From an uncultured Clostridiaceae bacterium (GTDB lineage Bacteria; Bacillota; Clostridia; TANB77; CAG-465): 64,000 nucleotides of DNA. Position numbers and translations under genes: made by a program. Of the stretch, positions 17,188-25,734 are shown one piece after another (the first letter of the stretch is position 1; each line of letters starts with the position of its first letter). The notes beneath the pieces were generated by a model. The model searched no databases and was not told where the DNA came from. It saw only the letters and a list, made by a program, of their open reading frames with translations. The stretch lies in assembly GCA_947169155.1 (NCBI GenBank), contig CAMVON010000004.1, positions 17,012-81,011 of the forward strand. The letters run 5' to 3'.

Positions 17188-18471
17188 CTATAATAATGTA
17201 TCTAATGCATCTTCAACATTTTCCATTTTCTTTACCTTAGGATTTTGTATTAATCTTCCTTTTGTAATTACCATATCTACATGTCTTAATGCTTTAATAT
17301 CTTCTAGAGGATTATCCTCTGTTACAATCATATCTGCACAGAAACCTTCAGCAATTGTACCAATTTCTTGTTCTAAACCAATTACTTTAGCATTTACTTG
17401 AGTAGCTGTGTGAAGTGCGAAAGCGTTTGAAACATGGCAGTATTTAGTAAAGTAGTAAATCTCTCTCCACATATCATAATGTGTAATGTATGGACAGCCA
17501 GTATCTGTTCCAAGACCTACAGTAATTCCTTCTTTTAAGCATTCATTTGCACAATCTACTATTCCTTGGAAAACCACGTTACCATTAAATTGGTCATCTT
17601 CTTTAAAATTAGTAACTTCAAGTGGAAGCAAAGCATATGGCATAACAGCACTAAGTGTTGCTACATGGTATGCACCTCTTTCTTTGAAAAGTTGTATAAT
17701 TTCATCTGTTGTTTTTGCTCCATGCTCAATAGTATCAACACCATTTTCTAGAGCAACTTTTACACCTTCAGTAGACTCAACATGTGCTGCAACTTTTAAA
17801 CCATTTGCATGAGCAACGTCACATGCAGCTTTAACCATTTCTGGTGGCATTTTTAATACACCTGGTTCACCTCTAACTTCAGCATCTAGAACTCCACCTG
17901 TAATCATAAGCTTAAGTAGATCTGGTTTTGTTTCAATTATTTTTTTAGCATATTTTACAGCTTCTTCAACACTAGTTGCTTCATATGCAAGAGAGCCTGC
18001 CATATGTCCATGAGGAACAGAGATAGCTTCATTTGCAACAAGCATTCTAGGTCCTAGTATTTTTCCACTATTTATTTTATCTCTAATTTTAGATTCACTA
18101 TTCTTAATTCCACCAACAGCACGTAGTGTTGTAACACCACTCATAAGTTCCATCTGTGCATTTTTCTTAACCACCATTGGAACAGCAGCATAAGAAATTG
18201 GGTTAGAAGTAATTAGTTTTACAAGTTTTCTTAAATCTTGTTGTTTTTTCTTAGGTTTACCACCTGCTGGCATATGAACGTGTAGATTAATAAGACCAGG
18301 CATAATGTACTTACCTTTTAAATCTACTATTTCATATCCTTTAAGTTTAGCACCTTTTTTATCCTCAATTCTAGATATTTTTTCGCCATCAACAAAGATA
18401 ACCTTACCTTTGTGTGGAACCATATTTTCCGAACCATCTAGAATTATTCCGTTAATATATACTTTATTCAT
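17188..18471 (-). CDS. Amidohydrolase-superfamily metal-dependent hydrolase
   Basis: A 427-residue protein of the imidazolonepropionase/prolidase-like amidohydrolase group. The metal site is visible: HVH in MPGLINLHVHMPAG near residue 66, the carboxylated-lysine region LLKLMITGG near residue 182, HVES near 223, IEHG near 243 and GLGTDTG near 318. The C-terminus returns to the small beta domain (DMIVTEDNPLEDI). Family members cleave amide, ester or ring bonds; the natural substrate here is not clear. It is a single gene with RBS AGGAGG and its own terminator. Confidence 0.85.
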   Translation of the reverse strand: MNKVYINGIILDGSENMVPHKGKVIFVDGEKISRIEDKKGAKLKGYEIVDLKGKYIMPGLINLHVHMPAGGKPKKKQQDLRKLVKLITSNPISYAAVPMVVKKNAQMELMSGVTTLRAVGGIKNSESKIRDKINSGKILGPRMLVANEAISVPHGHMAGSLAYEATSVEEAVKYAKKIIETKPDLLKLMITGGVLDAEVRGEPGVLKMPPEMVKAACDVAHANGLKVAAHVESTEGVKVALENGVDTIEHGAKTTDEIIQLFKERGAYHVATLSAVMPYALLPLEVTNFKEDDQFNGNVVFQGIVDCANECLKEGITVGLGTDTGCPYITHYDMWREIYYFTKYCHVSNAFALHTATQVNAKVIGLEQEIGTIAEGFCADMIVTEDNPLEDIKALRHVDMVITKGRLIQNPKVKKMENVEDALDTLL

Positions 18472-18620
18472 ATATATCTTCCTCCTTTGTTACTACGTCT
18501 AAAATTTATGGTTGTATTATATCACAAAGAAAATGAGCTGGAAGAATTAGAAAAAAATAATGTCAATTTAGCATAAAATATAATGTTTTAATAACAAAAA
18601 TGAAACATTAATATAGATAA

Positions 18621-18647
18621 AAAATAGAGTAAGAATAATCTTACTCT
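18621..18647 (-). terminator. Terminator of the downstream-facing membrane protein gene
   Basis: Stem AGAGTAAGA/TCTTACTCT with loop ATAA, followed on the minus strand by a T-rich run. Confidence 0.8.
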
Positions 18648-18661
18648 AAATACTTACTATA

Positions 18662-19186
18662 TTAAAATACATTTTGACTACTAAAACCAATATACATTAT
18701 ATCTATATAGAAAAATATTGCAAACATAATAGCATAAACTATCATATGTTTTTTAGATACTTTAAATTTGTGAAATATTATACTAAGTATAAATCCAGCA
18801 ATTCCAGAAATAGCAGCAATTATTATTAAAGATAAAAATAGGCTACCTGTAAAGTTTTGTAAAGAAGATGCTTCATTAATATATCTTCCATTAAATCCTT
18901 TTGCCATACTAAAGTATCCACCTTGGGCAAAATGTTTAACCCATACTATATCTATAATCATTGAAGAGATGTAACCAAGAATCATTGTAATTATTGATCC
19001 CTCACGTTGAGTAGAATCTTTTTTACTACTATTTACTTTTTCTTCTTTAACAGTTGTCTTTTCCTTGTTTTCAACATGCTTTGGTGCCTCAACATTTACT
19101 GCTTGTTCTACATGTTCGTCATGTTCTTCAACAATGTTATGGTGTCTAACTTCTTCATCATAAATAGCAGCATAACCACTTCTCAT
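18662..19186 (-). CDS. Hypothetical membrane protein with charged N-terminal tail
   Basis: I do not recognise the family. ATG 19186 is preferred because GGAGGTGAG lies 4 to 12 bases before it. The 174-residue protein begins MRSGYAAIYDEEV, then has a long His/Glu/Lys-rich tail to about residue 65. Three hydrophobic segments follow (roughly 67-85, 112-135 and 145-165). It is a single-gene unit; the neighbours give no functional clue. Confidence 0.6.
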   Translation of the reverse strand: MRSGYAAIYDEEVRHHNIVEEHDEHVEQAVNVEAPKHVENKEKTTVKEEKVNSSKKDSTQREGSIITMILGYISSMIIDIVWVKHFAQGGYFSMAKGFNGRYINEASSLQNFTGSLFLSLIIIAAISGIAGFILSIIFHKFKVSKKHMIVYAIMFAIFFYIDIMYIGFSSQNVF

Positions 19187-19322
19187 ACATCTCACCTCCA
19201 ATGAACATACTCGTCCTAATTTAAGTATAGCATAAAAGGTTAAAAATAATAAAGAAAAAAATTGTGAAATTATAATTTTATGTATATTATTTGTAATATA
19301 TCCGTTATAATAGAGGTTTCTC

Positions 19323-19351
19323 TTTACAATTTATGTAAACTGTGCTATAAT
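19323..19351 (+). promoter_or_regulatory. Promoter with inverted repeat over the -35 box
   Basis: TTTACA, a 17-base spacer and TATAAT. TTTACA and TGTAAA (19334-19339) form an inverted repeat that covers the -35 box, a possible operator. Confidence 0.5.
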
Positions 19352-19371
19352 ATTTCTCGGAGGTAAATGAT

Positions 19372-20010
19372 ATGGAAAGAAATAATTTTTGTTCCGACTG
19401 TGCAAATTTGCAAAAGAAATTGAAAGGAGTAGTGGATTACATTGAAGAAAATCCAAACTCAGAGCCAAATGCTTACGAGATGATGGATCACTTGTTTGAT
19501 TATTACAGACTTAGAAAGCAAGCATTAGGAAAAGAGGACAACTGTGTAAAAGAAGTTGCCAAATTATACCACAAGGTAATGGCAAAGAGAATGCCACAAC
19601 TAAGGTCATATGACTACATTGATGGAATGTTATACAACATTTTCAACTCTGTAATAACAAAAGGAGAGATTGATGGAAGTTTTAATAACATTTTAGGTGA
19701 GTCTTATGAAGCACAAGATTTATTTAGAAGACTTTTTGGTGTAGACTTTTATATTAGACAAAGAGTAAGAGACCTAAATAACTCAAAACCATTTCCAAAG
19801 GATGCTATCGTCTATGATAATCACGATGAGTTTGAAGCTTTAAGAAAATGCTTTTTTAATCCAAAGTATACAGACTCAGATGTAAACTTAGATGTAGCAG
19901 TAAGAGTGATGGAGCATATTGCTAAAGCCTATGATCGTACGATTTATGATTTCAACGAATTACAAAAAGATGATTGTTGGCCATTTTCTCAAAACGAAAA
20001 ATACAGATAA
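19372..20010 (+). CDS. Hypothetical protein with N-terminal CxxC
   Basis: I do not recognise this 212-residue soluble protein. It starts MERNNFCSDCANL, with a Cys-x2-Cys pair that could bind metal together with later cysteines. The rest looks mostly helical, with VYDNHDEFEALRKCFFNP near residue 145. It has a good promoter, RBS CGGAGG and a terminator of its own, so it is probably a real single-gene unit. Confidence 0.6.
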   Translation: MERNNFCSDCANLQKKLKGVVDYIEENPNSEPNAYEMMDHLFDYYRLRKQALGKEDNCVKEVAKLYHKVMAKRMPQLRSYDYIDGMLYNIFNSVITKGEIDGSFNNILGESYEAQDLFRRLFGVDFYIRQRVRDLNNSKPFPKDAIVYDNHDEFEALRKCFFNPKYTDSDVNLDVAVRVMEHIAKAYDRTIYDFNELQKDDCWPFSQNEKYR

Positions 20011-20020
20011 GAAGTTTAAA

Positions 20021-20047
20021 GTAAACACAATTTGTGTTTGCTTTTTT
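20021..20047 (+). terminator. Terminator
   Basis: Stem GTAAACAC/GTGTTTGC with loop AATTT, followed by six T. Confidence 0.8.
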
Positions 20048-20107
20048 ATTGCCTATTATATAGACAAAAGTAGTCAAATAATTACAAGAAAAAGAGAATC
20101 ATTATAT

Positions 20108-20136
20108 TTGAAAACATAAAAATCATATGTTATATT
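20108..20136 (+). promoter_or_regulatory. Promoter of a candidate small RNA
   Basis: TTGAAA, a 17-base spacer and TATATT. The expected start falls at the first base of the hairpin at 20143. Confidence 0.45.
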
Positions 20137-20142
20137 ATATTT

Positions 20143-20212
20143 GCTTAACAAAATTGAGCCTTTGTTAAGCTAGTGTACATAAAGAGAGACAGCTATATGT
20201 CTCTCTTTTTAT
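20143..20212 (+). ncRNA. Candidate small RNA of about 70 bases
   Basis: No gene is visible here. The stretch has a 10-base perfect stem GCTTAACAAA/TTTGTTAAGC (20143-20170) and a short linker. A second perfect stem follows (about AAAGAGAGACA/TGTCTCTCTTT, 20181-20208), ending in T-rich sequence like a terminator. A promoter lies just upstream. The compact promoter-hairpin-terminator layout suggests a stable small RNA, but no known family was recognised. Confidence 0.45.
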
Positions 20213-20331
20213 ATTATTAAAATAGTATATAATTTCACGTTTTTTAATATAGTCATTTCACTAGTTTTGTCATCGCACAAAGCGACCTCAAAAACAAGCT
20301 ACTTTTTCTTTATTTCAGCATTTTCAAGGAG

Positions 20332-20337
20332 TATAAT
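20332..20337 (+). promoter_or_regulatory. -10 box of the small toxin transcript
   Basis: Perfect TATAAT with a weak -35 (TTTATT, 17-base spacer). The expected start is near 20344, 30 bases before the small reading frame. Confidence 0.45.
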
Positions 20338-20373
20338 AGCCTCGCCTTCTGGCAAAAGGAGGTGAGAGACAAT

Positions 20374-20442
20374 ATGAAATGCTTAATAAACATTTTAAAG
20401 AATATATTTACAATACTACTAGCTATATGCGAAATTATTTAG
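20374..20442 (+). CDS. Candidate type I toxin, 22-residue hydrophobic peptide
   Basis: A very short reading frame with an exceptionally strong RBS (AAAAGGAGGTGAG, 20355-20367). The 22-residue product starts MKCLINILKNIF and continues with a hydrophobic stretch TILLAIC before EII. A basic start followed by one membrane-spanning stretch is typical of type I toxins. The next feature downstream is a perfect terminator hairpin shared with a convergent antisense transcript. The first 22 bases are repeated with two mismatches inside that antisense region. I know no named family with this exact sequence. Confidence 0.6.
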   Translation: MKCLINILKNIFTILLAICEII

Positions 20443-20459
20443 ATATTTCTTTAAAAAGC

Positions 20460-20487
20460 AAGACCACAAGTAGCAGCTTGTGGTCTT
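20460..20487. terminator. Shared bidirectional terminator of toxin and antisense RNA
   Basis: Perfect 11-base stem AAGACCACAAG/CTTGTGGTCTT with loop TAGCAG. T-rich tails follow on both strands. Confidence 0.8.
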
Positions 20488-20499
20488 ATTTTGTTTCTT

Positions 20500-20521
20500 A
20501 TGAAATACTTTATAAACATTT
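20500..20521. repeat. Direct repeat of the toxin translation start region
   Basis: Matches 20374-20395 (start codon region) with 20 of 22 bases. It resembles the direct repeats through which RNA I and RNA II of par loci interact. Confidence 0.6.
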
Positions 20522-20583
20522 AAGCATTAAGGGGAACCACTATGGATTCCATTGTACAATAAGTACACCTTATTGCACTATTA

Positions 20584-20612
20584 TTATACCATAAAGAGTA
20601 GGCGTAGTCAAT
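20584..20612 (-). promoter_or_regulatory. Strong promoter of the antisense RNA
   Basis: On the minus strand TTGACT, a 17-base spacer and a perfect TATAAT. Confidence 0.75.
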
Positions 20613-20760
20613 AAATCAAATATGCTTGATTGCCATATTTTAAGCTATTTTTAGACAATTTGCTAATATTAAATTGTATAATAATTTCTTGTGTAAAATT
20701 TATACCAAACTCACTTTTTTGTGATATAATAACCACGTAAGAAAGATAAGGAGTTAGATT

Positions 20761-22923
20761 ATGAACAAAGAAATTATTGCTGAGATTGCACTAGAGCTAA
20801 GTGTAAAAGACAGTCAAGTAGAAAATGTACTAAAATTATTAGAAGAAGGAAACACAGTACCATTCATTGCTCGTTATAGAAAAGAAGCAACTGGTGCATT
20901 AGATGAAGAACAAATACGTAAGATAAATGAAGTATATGAATACCAAGTAAACCTATTAAAACGTAAAGAAGATGTTATTCGTTTAATAGATGAAAAAGGT
21001 ATGATGACAGAAGAACTTAAAGCTGAAATTATGAAATGTACAAAGCTTGTTGAAGTAGAAGACTTGTACAGACCATATAAAGAAAAGAAGAAAACAAAAG
21101 CAACAGAAGCTATTGCTAACGGTCTAGAGCCTTTTGCAAAAATAATAATGTCATTTCCAATTAATATAGATATAAATGCAAAAGCTGCAGAATATTTAAA
21201 TGAAAAAGTTGCAACTGTAGAAGATGCAATTCAAGGTGCAAAATATATTATTGCAGAATGGATTTCAGACAACGCATCATATAGAAAATATATACGTAAT
21301 AACATATACAAATTTGGTACAATTAAATCTAAATTAAAGAAAAACGCAAAAGATGATGAATTAGTATACAAAATGTATTATGATTACTCAGAAAAAATTA
21401 AATATGCAAAACCACATAGAATTCTTGCAATAAACAGAGGAGAAAAAGAAGGCGTTCTTAATGTAACTCTAGAAATAGATACAGAGCACATAAGGGCTTT
21501 CTTAGATAAAAAGATAATTAAGAAAAAAGAAAGCCCTGTTACAGAAATTGTTGAAGACGCTATACAAGATTCATATAAAAGACTAATATATCCTTCAATT
21601 GAACGTGAAATAAGAGCAGATTTAAAAGATGAAGCAGAAGAAGGAGCTATTGGTGTATTTAGCCAAAACCTTGAGAAACTATTACTAACTCCACCAATGA
21701 AAGATAAAATTGTTTTAGGTTTTGACCCAGCCTTTAGAACTGGTTGTAAGCTTGCAGTAATAGATGCAACATCTAAAGTATTAAATATTTCTAAGATTTA
21801 TCCACATGAACCACAAAACAAATGGGATGAAGCAAAGAAAATAATTAAAATGCTAATTAAGACATTCAATGTAGATATAATAGCTGTAGGAAATGGAACT
21901 GCATCTCGTGAAAGTGAAAAACTAGTTAGTGAAGTATGTAACGAGTATAAAGATAAAAAAGTAGAATATATTATAGTAAGTGAAGCTGGAGCATCTGTAT
22001 ATAGTGCATCAAAACTTGCAATAAGTGAATTTCCTACACTTCATATAGAAGAAAGAAGTGCTATATCTATTGGAAGAAGACTACAAGACCCATTATCTGA
22101 ACTAGTAAAAATAGATCCAAAAAGTATAGGTGTTGGACAATACCAACACGATGTTAACCAAAAAAGACTTGGTGAGTCACTAGACTTTGTAGTAGAAAAG
22201 AGTGTTAACTTAGTAGGTGTAAATGTAAATACTGCAAGTCCATCTATTTTCCAATATGTATCAGGATTAACTAAAACAAATATAACTAAGATAATAGACT
22301 ATAGAGAAGCACATGGAAAAATAATGTCTCGTGAGGAATTATTAAAGAAAAAAGTATTAACTCCAAAAGCATATGAACAATCTATTGGATTTATGAGAAT
22401 AATAGATGGAGACAATATGCTAGATAAAACTTCAATTCACCCAGAAAGTTATGAAGCAACAATGAAACTTTTAACAAGTCTTGGGGCAAAAGTTGAAGAC
22501 ATTGGTACGCCAGAATTAAATAACAAACTTAATATGCTAAATTTAGAAAAATACTCAAAAGAAAATGAGATAGATATGTTTACTCTAGAAGACATTGTAA
22601 AATGCTTAAAAATGCCAAATAGAGACTTTAGAGATGACTTTGAAAAGCCACTTTTAAAAAGTAATATACTAAATATTGAAGATTTAAGAGTTGGAATGAA
22701 ACTTGAAGGAACAGTAAGAAATGTTGTAGATTTTGGTGCATTCATAGATATAGGTCTTCATGATGATGGTCTAGCACACATATCTAAATTAACTAAAGAA
22801 TACATTAAACATCCATTAGATGTTGTTAATGTTGGAGATATAGTGACATGTTATGTAGATAAGATTGACATGGAACGTAAGAAAGTAAATCTAACTTTAA
22901 TTAAGCCAGACGACGTTGCTTAA
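20761..22923 (+). CDS. tex: Tex-family RNA-binding transcription accessory protein
   Basis: A 720-residue protein of usual Tex length. The N-terminal helical region contains TVPFIARYRKEATGALDEE near residue 33. The YqgF-like RNase H fold follows (VLGFDPAFRTGCKLAV near residue 320), then the helix-hairpin-helix region (NTASPSIFQYVSGL near residue 490). The C-terminal S1 RNA-binding domain spans about residues 640-715 (VRNVVDFGAFIDIG). Tex is a conserved nucleic-acid-binding protein that affects transcription and RNA turnover. RBS AAGGAG, TATAAT at 20725-20730. Confidence 0.95.
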   Translation: MNKEIIAEIALELSVKDSQVENVLKLLEEGNTVPFIARYRKEATGALDEEQIRKINEVYEYQVNLLKRKEDVIRLIDEKGMMTEELKAEIMKCTKLVEVEDLYRPYKEKKKTKATEAIANGLEPFAKIIMSFPINIDINAKAAEYLNEKVATVEDAIQGAKYIIAEWISDNASYRKYIRNNIYKFGTIKSKLKKNAKDDELVYKMYYDYSEKIKYAKPHRILAINRGEKEGVLNVTLEIDTEHIRAFLDKKIIKKKESPVTEIVEDAIQDSYKRLIYPSIEREIRADLKDEAEEGAIGVFSQNLEKLLLTPPMKDKIVLGFDPAFRTGCKLAVIDATSKVLNISKIYPHEPQNKWDEAKKIIKMLIKTFNVDIIAVGNGTASRESEKLVSEVCNEYKDKKVEYIIVSEAGASVYSASKLAISEFPTLHIEERSAISIGRRLQDPLSELVKIDPKSIGVGQYQHDVNQKRLGESLDFVVEKSVNLVGVNVNTASPSIFQYVSGLTKTNITKIIDYREAHGKIMSREELLKKKVLTPKAYEQSIGFMRIIDGDNMLDKTSIHPESYEATMKLLTSLGAKVEDIGTPELNNKLNMLNLEKYSKENEIDMFTLEDIVKCLKMPNRDFRDDFEKPLLKSNILNIEDLRVGMKLEGTVRNVVDFGAFIDIGLHDDGLAHISKLTKEYIKHPLDVVNVGDIVTCYVDKIDMERKKVNLTLIKPDDVA

Positions 22924-22985
22924 TTTCTTGCAAAATAGCAACTTTCATGATATAATTATGTACTAAAACATTGGAGGTAGATTTT

Positions 22986-23198
22986 ATGGTATATTGTGAA
23001 AAATGTGGAAAAGAAGTTGAACCTTCTCTTGAAAGTTATAATTCAGAGTTCGAGTACAACAACAATATCTACAAGTACAGAGCATTTAGAGGTTTTTGCC
23101 CACAATGTAATAGTTTGATTGAAAAAAATCCAATACAAAATATTGCAGCAAAGCAAGATGCAATAAACAGAGCAATGGAAAGCTCATCACATATGTAA
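22986..23198 (+). CDS. Small zinc-ribbon protein
   Basis: A 70-residue protein starting at ATG 22986, 7 bases after GGAGGT. Two Cys-x2-Cys pairs (CEKCG near residue 4 and CPQCN near residue 38) form a zinc ribbon, followed by a short helix. The first part faintly resembles the N-terminal zinc domains of MqsA/YgiT-type antitoxins, but there is no DNA-binding domain and no toxin neighbour. Function unknown. Confidence 0.65.
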   Translation: MVYCEKCGKEVEPSLESYNSEFEYNNNIYKYRAFRGFCPQCNSLIEKNPIQNIAAKQDAINRAMESSSHM

Positions 23199-23207
23199 AT
23201 AATGATT

Positions 23208-23237
23208 AAAGCAAGGAATAATCCTTGCTTTATTTTT
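23208..23237. terminator. Bidirectional terminator
   Basis: Stem AAAGCAAGGA/TCCTTGCTTT with loop ATAA and a T-rich tail, between two converging genes. Confidence 0.85.
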
Positions 23238-24090
23238 TATTATTTAATTTTTGAATTTCTTCTTTAGTTAAACCAGTAAGTTCTACTATATCACTAAGTG
23301 GCATATTCTTTTTAAGCATGTTTTTTGCTATTTCTATTTTACCTTTTTCAATACCTTCTTCAATAGCATCTCTTCGAATATTTGCTTGGCGTATCAATTC
23401 TTTTTGTCTTGCCACTGCAGCCCAATATTCTTGTTCATTACTATTTATTTCATCTAATTTTTCTTTTGCCTTTTTTATATTCTCATTTTCAGTCATAATA
23501 GTTTCCTCCAAATTTTCAGGAGAGATTAAAAACTTACACCAATTTAACAACGTTTTTTCGGTATTTGTTAAATCGCTTTTCTCCTTTAGTTTCTTTAGTT
23601 CAATTATAACTAAATATAATTTTTCTGTCAATATAACATCTTTATATCGATCTTCCCTAACATGCCATCTTGTTACATATTCATCTAAAAACATTAAATT
23701 ATCTAATTCAAAGTCTGCTATTAAGACACAGATTGCCTTTCTACTTTTATTATATAATTGACCGGAATCAAGTGAATCAGTATACATTTTTGCCCAATAA
23801 AAAAGAATTCTATCAGCAATATCTTTTTCTTTTGCAACTTGCATTTCTAAATCTATATCACTAGTATCACCTAATATTTCGACTTTTGCTTTAATATCTG
23901 TTACTCCACTTTTGCCCTCAATTACATCACTTTCTAGATTTGGATTTACATTTAGTTCTATTTTATCAAAATTCATTTCTGTTGCTGCATTAATAAAATC
24001 TAAAGCTATACTTTCGCTACCAACATTACCAAATATTTTTTTAAATGCATAATCATTTGTTGGTTTAATTCTTTGTCTTACTATTTCCAT
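23230..24090 (-). CDS. Rpn-family recombination-promoting nuclease / PD-(D/E)XK transposase-like protein
   Basis: A 286-residue protein beginning RIKPTNDYAFKKIFG, the typical start of Rpn/YhgA-like proteins. The nuclease core is present: Asp in GKSGVTDIKAKVEI near residue 66 and the D-x-E-x-Q motif in DIDLEMQVAKEKD near residue 80. The C-terminus carries a coiled region and a small helix pair (NMPLSDIVELTGLTKEEIQKL) common in this family. These nucleases promote RecA-independent recombination; some associate with phage defence. It is a single gene with no mobile-element ends nearby. Confidence 0.85.
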   Translation of the reverse strand: MEIVRQRIKPTNDYAFKKIFGNVGSESIALDFINAATEMNFDKIELNVNPNLESDVIEGKSGVTDIKAKVEILGDTSDIDLEMQVAKEKDIADRILFYWAKMYTDSLDSGQLYNKSRKAICVLIADFELDNLMFLDEYVTRWHVREDRYKDVILTEKLYLVIIELKKLKEKSDLTNTEKTLLNWCKFLISPENLEETIMTENENIKKAKEKLDEINSNEQEYWAAVARQKELIRQANIRRDAIEEGIEKGKIEIAKNMLKKNMPLSDIVELTGLTKEEIQKLNNKK

Positions 24091-24221
24091 TTTGTCCTTT
24101 CCAAAAGGCCTTTTTTATTGAATTAATTCACAAAGAATTATAGCTTACAAGTATTGAAAGTTCAATGAAAATTGAAAATAATTGGTCGTAAAATTACTAC
24201 AAACTTAATATCTATTTTTGT

Positions 24222-24647
24222 CTATAAATATCGCTTTAAACTATCAATATTTTGTTGTTGAAGTGATATAAAGTCACTAAGAATTGAACGAACAGTTGAG
24301 TCAAGTTCATCACCATCATGAAGTAGTTTAGTTCCTTTAACTACACCCATATTGTTTCCTTGAATTAGTATTTCAGCAACTTTTGAATCACTTTTATCTG
24401 TCATTGTGTTCATTTGCACTCCTATCCAAGACATAGCTTTTTGAACAGGTGGAACTTCTTGTTCATCCTCACCAACAGATAATAATAGATTGCCTGTTCT
24501 GTCGTAAATATTTTCATATTCTTTCTTTTGCTTTCTTAAAGTAGATTTCAAAGTAGTACTCTCAGCTTTATCCATACAATAGTCAATACCTTCCATACCA
24601 ACTTTAGAATTTAAATTAATTTCTTTTAATATTTCTATATCTTTCAT
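24222..24647 (-). CDS. Hypothetical four-helix protein, possibly ferritin-like
   Basis: A 141-residue soluble, mainly helical protein. ATG 24647 is preferred over GTG 24656, which overlaps the AGGTG ribosome site. The layout of long amphipathic helices with LNSKVGMEGIDYCMDKAES at the start resembles ferritin-like DUF2383-type proteins, but clear metal ligands are not obvious. Single-gene unit; function unknown. Confidence 0.55.
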   Translation of the reverse strand: MKDIEILKEINLNSKVGMEGIDYCMDKAESTTLKSTLRKQKKEYENIYDRTGNLLLSVGEDEQEVPPVQKAMSWIGVQMNTMTDKSDSKVAEILIQGNNMGVVKGTKLLHDGDELDSTVRSILSDFISLQQQNIDSLKRYL

Positions 24648-24752
24648 ATTAATCACCTAAAAGTATTATTAACTAAAAGGAGTGCTTTTATACAACAAAA
24701 TTCGGTTGAAATTAATAATTATTTATGAGATAATAATTTTGAGGTAAATTTT

Positions 24753-25610
24753 ATGACTATAGTATATATAATAATTGGAATTACTATATTTTGCACTATA
24801 TTTTATTTGTTAAATTATAAACTAATAACAATTTCAAAATATAAAATAGAAGATAAAAAAATACCAAAGTCTTTTGATGGATACAAAGTACTTCACCTTT
24901 CAGACTGGCATTGTACAAATTATGGAAAAAATAATTCAAGATTAATTAATCTAATAAAAAAGCAAGACTATGATGTAATATTTGTATCTGGAGATTTTGC
25001 TGTAAGACAAACACATGAATATCTTCCCGCGATAGAATTCTTAAAAGAATTAACAGACAAACCAATATTCTTTATATGGGGAAATCATGAGCTTGCACTA
25101 ACAAAAGAAGAGTATCTAGATTTTTGGGATAAATTAGATAAAATTGGGGTAAGAGTAGTAGAAAATGAGCATATAGCATTAATTAAAGGAAATGACGAAA
25201 TAATGCTTTATGGATTAAGATATAATTCACAAGACCATGATACAAAGTATATTAAGAAACCAGAAATGGAGAATAAATATTTAAGAAACTATATTGCTGC
25301 TTTAGGCCAGCTGGATAAAAATAAATACAATATTTTACTTACACATGATCCAATGTATTATAATGTATATGTAAAAGAAGGTTTTGACCTTGTATATGCA
25401 GGACACTTACATGGTGGAGCAATTAGAATTCTTGGTTTTTGTCTATCTAAATTAAAAAGTGGATTAGTAATAACAAGACTTGGAGCAGGAATGAAGAAAA
25501 AAGAAAATACGAAAATGATAGTAAGTAGAGGTATAGGAAACTCAACAATACCTATTAGAGTTTTCAATCCTCCAGAAATTAGCATTACTACATTTTATCA
25601 TAAGGACTAA
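24753..25610 (+). CDS. Membrane-anchored metallophosphoesterase (YkuE-like)
   Basis: A 285-residue protein with one N-terminal hydrophobic anchor (residues 1-20). The calcineurin-type metal motifs follow in order: LHLSDWHC near residue 48, SGDF near 76, GNHE near 110, LTHDP near 198 and GHLHGG near 220. The second position of the first motif reads D-W-H, as in the YkuE branch. Substrates in this branch are poorly known; a lipid or nucleotide phosphoester at the membrane is plausible. Stop codon lies inside the terminator stem. Confidence 0.88.
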   Translation: MTIVYIIIGITIFCTIFYLLNYKLITISKYKIEDKKIPKSFDGYKVLHLSDWHCTNYGKNNSRLINLIKKQDYDVIFVSGDFAVRQTHEYLPAIEFLKELTDKPIFFIWGNHELALTKEEYLDFWDKLDKIGVRVVENEHIALIKGNDEIMLYGLRYNSQDHDTKYIKKPEMENKYLRNYIAALGQLDKNKYNILLTHDPMYYNVYVKEGFDLVYAGHLHGGAIRILGFCLSKLKSGLVITRLGAGMKKKENTKMIVSRGIGNSTIPIRVFNPPEISITTFYHKD

Positions 25611-25632
25611 CAATTATTTGTTAGTCTTTTTT
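25605..25632 (+). terminator. Terminator of the phosphoesterase gene
   Basis: Stem GACTAACAA/TTGTTAGTC with loop TTAT, followed by six T. Confidence 0.85.
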
Positions 25633-25678
25633 ATTTATATATTTTAAATGATATTATAAAGTAAACATTAAAAACCAT

Positions 25679-25707
25679 TTGACTTTACATAAAGTGTGTG
25701 CTATAAT
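25679..25707 (+). promoter_or_regulatory. Promoter of the pspC-like pair
   Basis: TTGACT, 17-base spacer, TATAAT. The leader to the first gene is about 100 bases and contains two small hairpins. Confidence 0.75.
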
Positions 25708-25734
25708 ACTCTAGCAACTAGATTTTTTTGCAAA

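Larger units (their letters stand above)
20455..20577 (-). ncRNA. Candidate antitoxin antisense RNA
   Basis: Transcript predicted from the strong minus-strand promoter at 20584-20612 to the shared hairpin at 20460-20487, about 120 bases. It overlaps the toxin transcript at the terminator. It also carries the complement of 20500-20521, which matches 20 of 22 bases of the toxin start region (20374-20395). This would allow pairing over the toxin start codon. Confidence 0.55.

Noticed and set aside
17486..17812. Frame opposite the amidohydrolase
   Set aside because: Shadow of a conserved metal-dependent hydrolase; no start signals.
20379..20594. 71-codon frame across the toxin hairpin
   Set aside because: No RBS, runs through the bidirectional terminator and antisense promoter, and has no sensible composition.
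23230..24090. Rpn-family gene as a true insertion sequence
   Set aside because: No terminal inverted repeats or target duplications were seen; the family works as free-standing nucleases.
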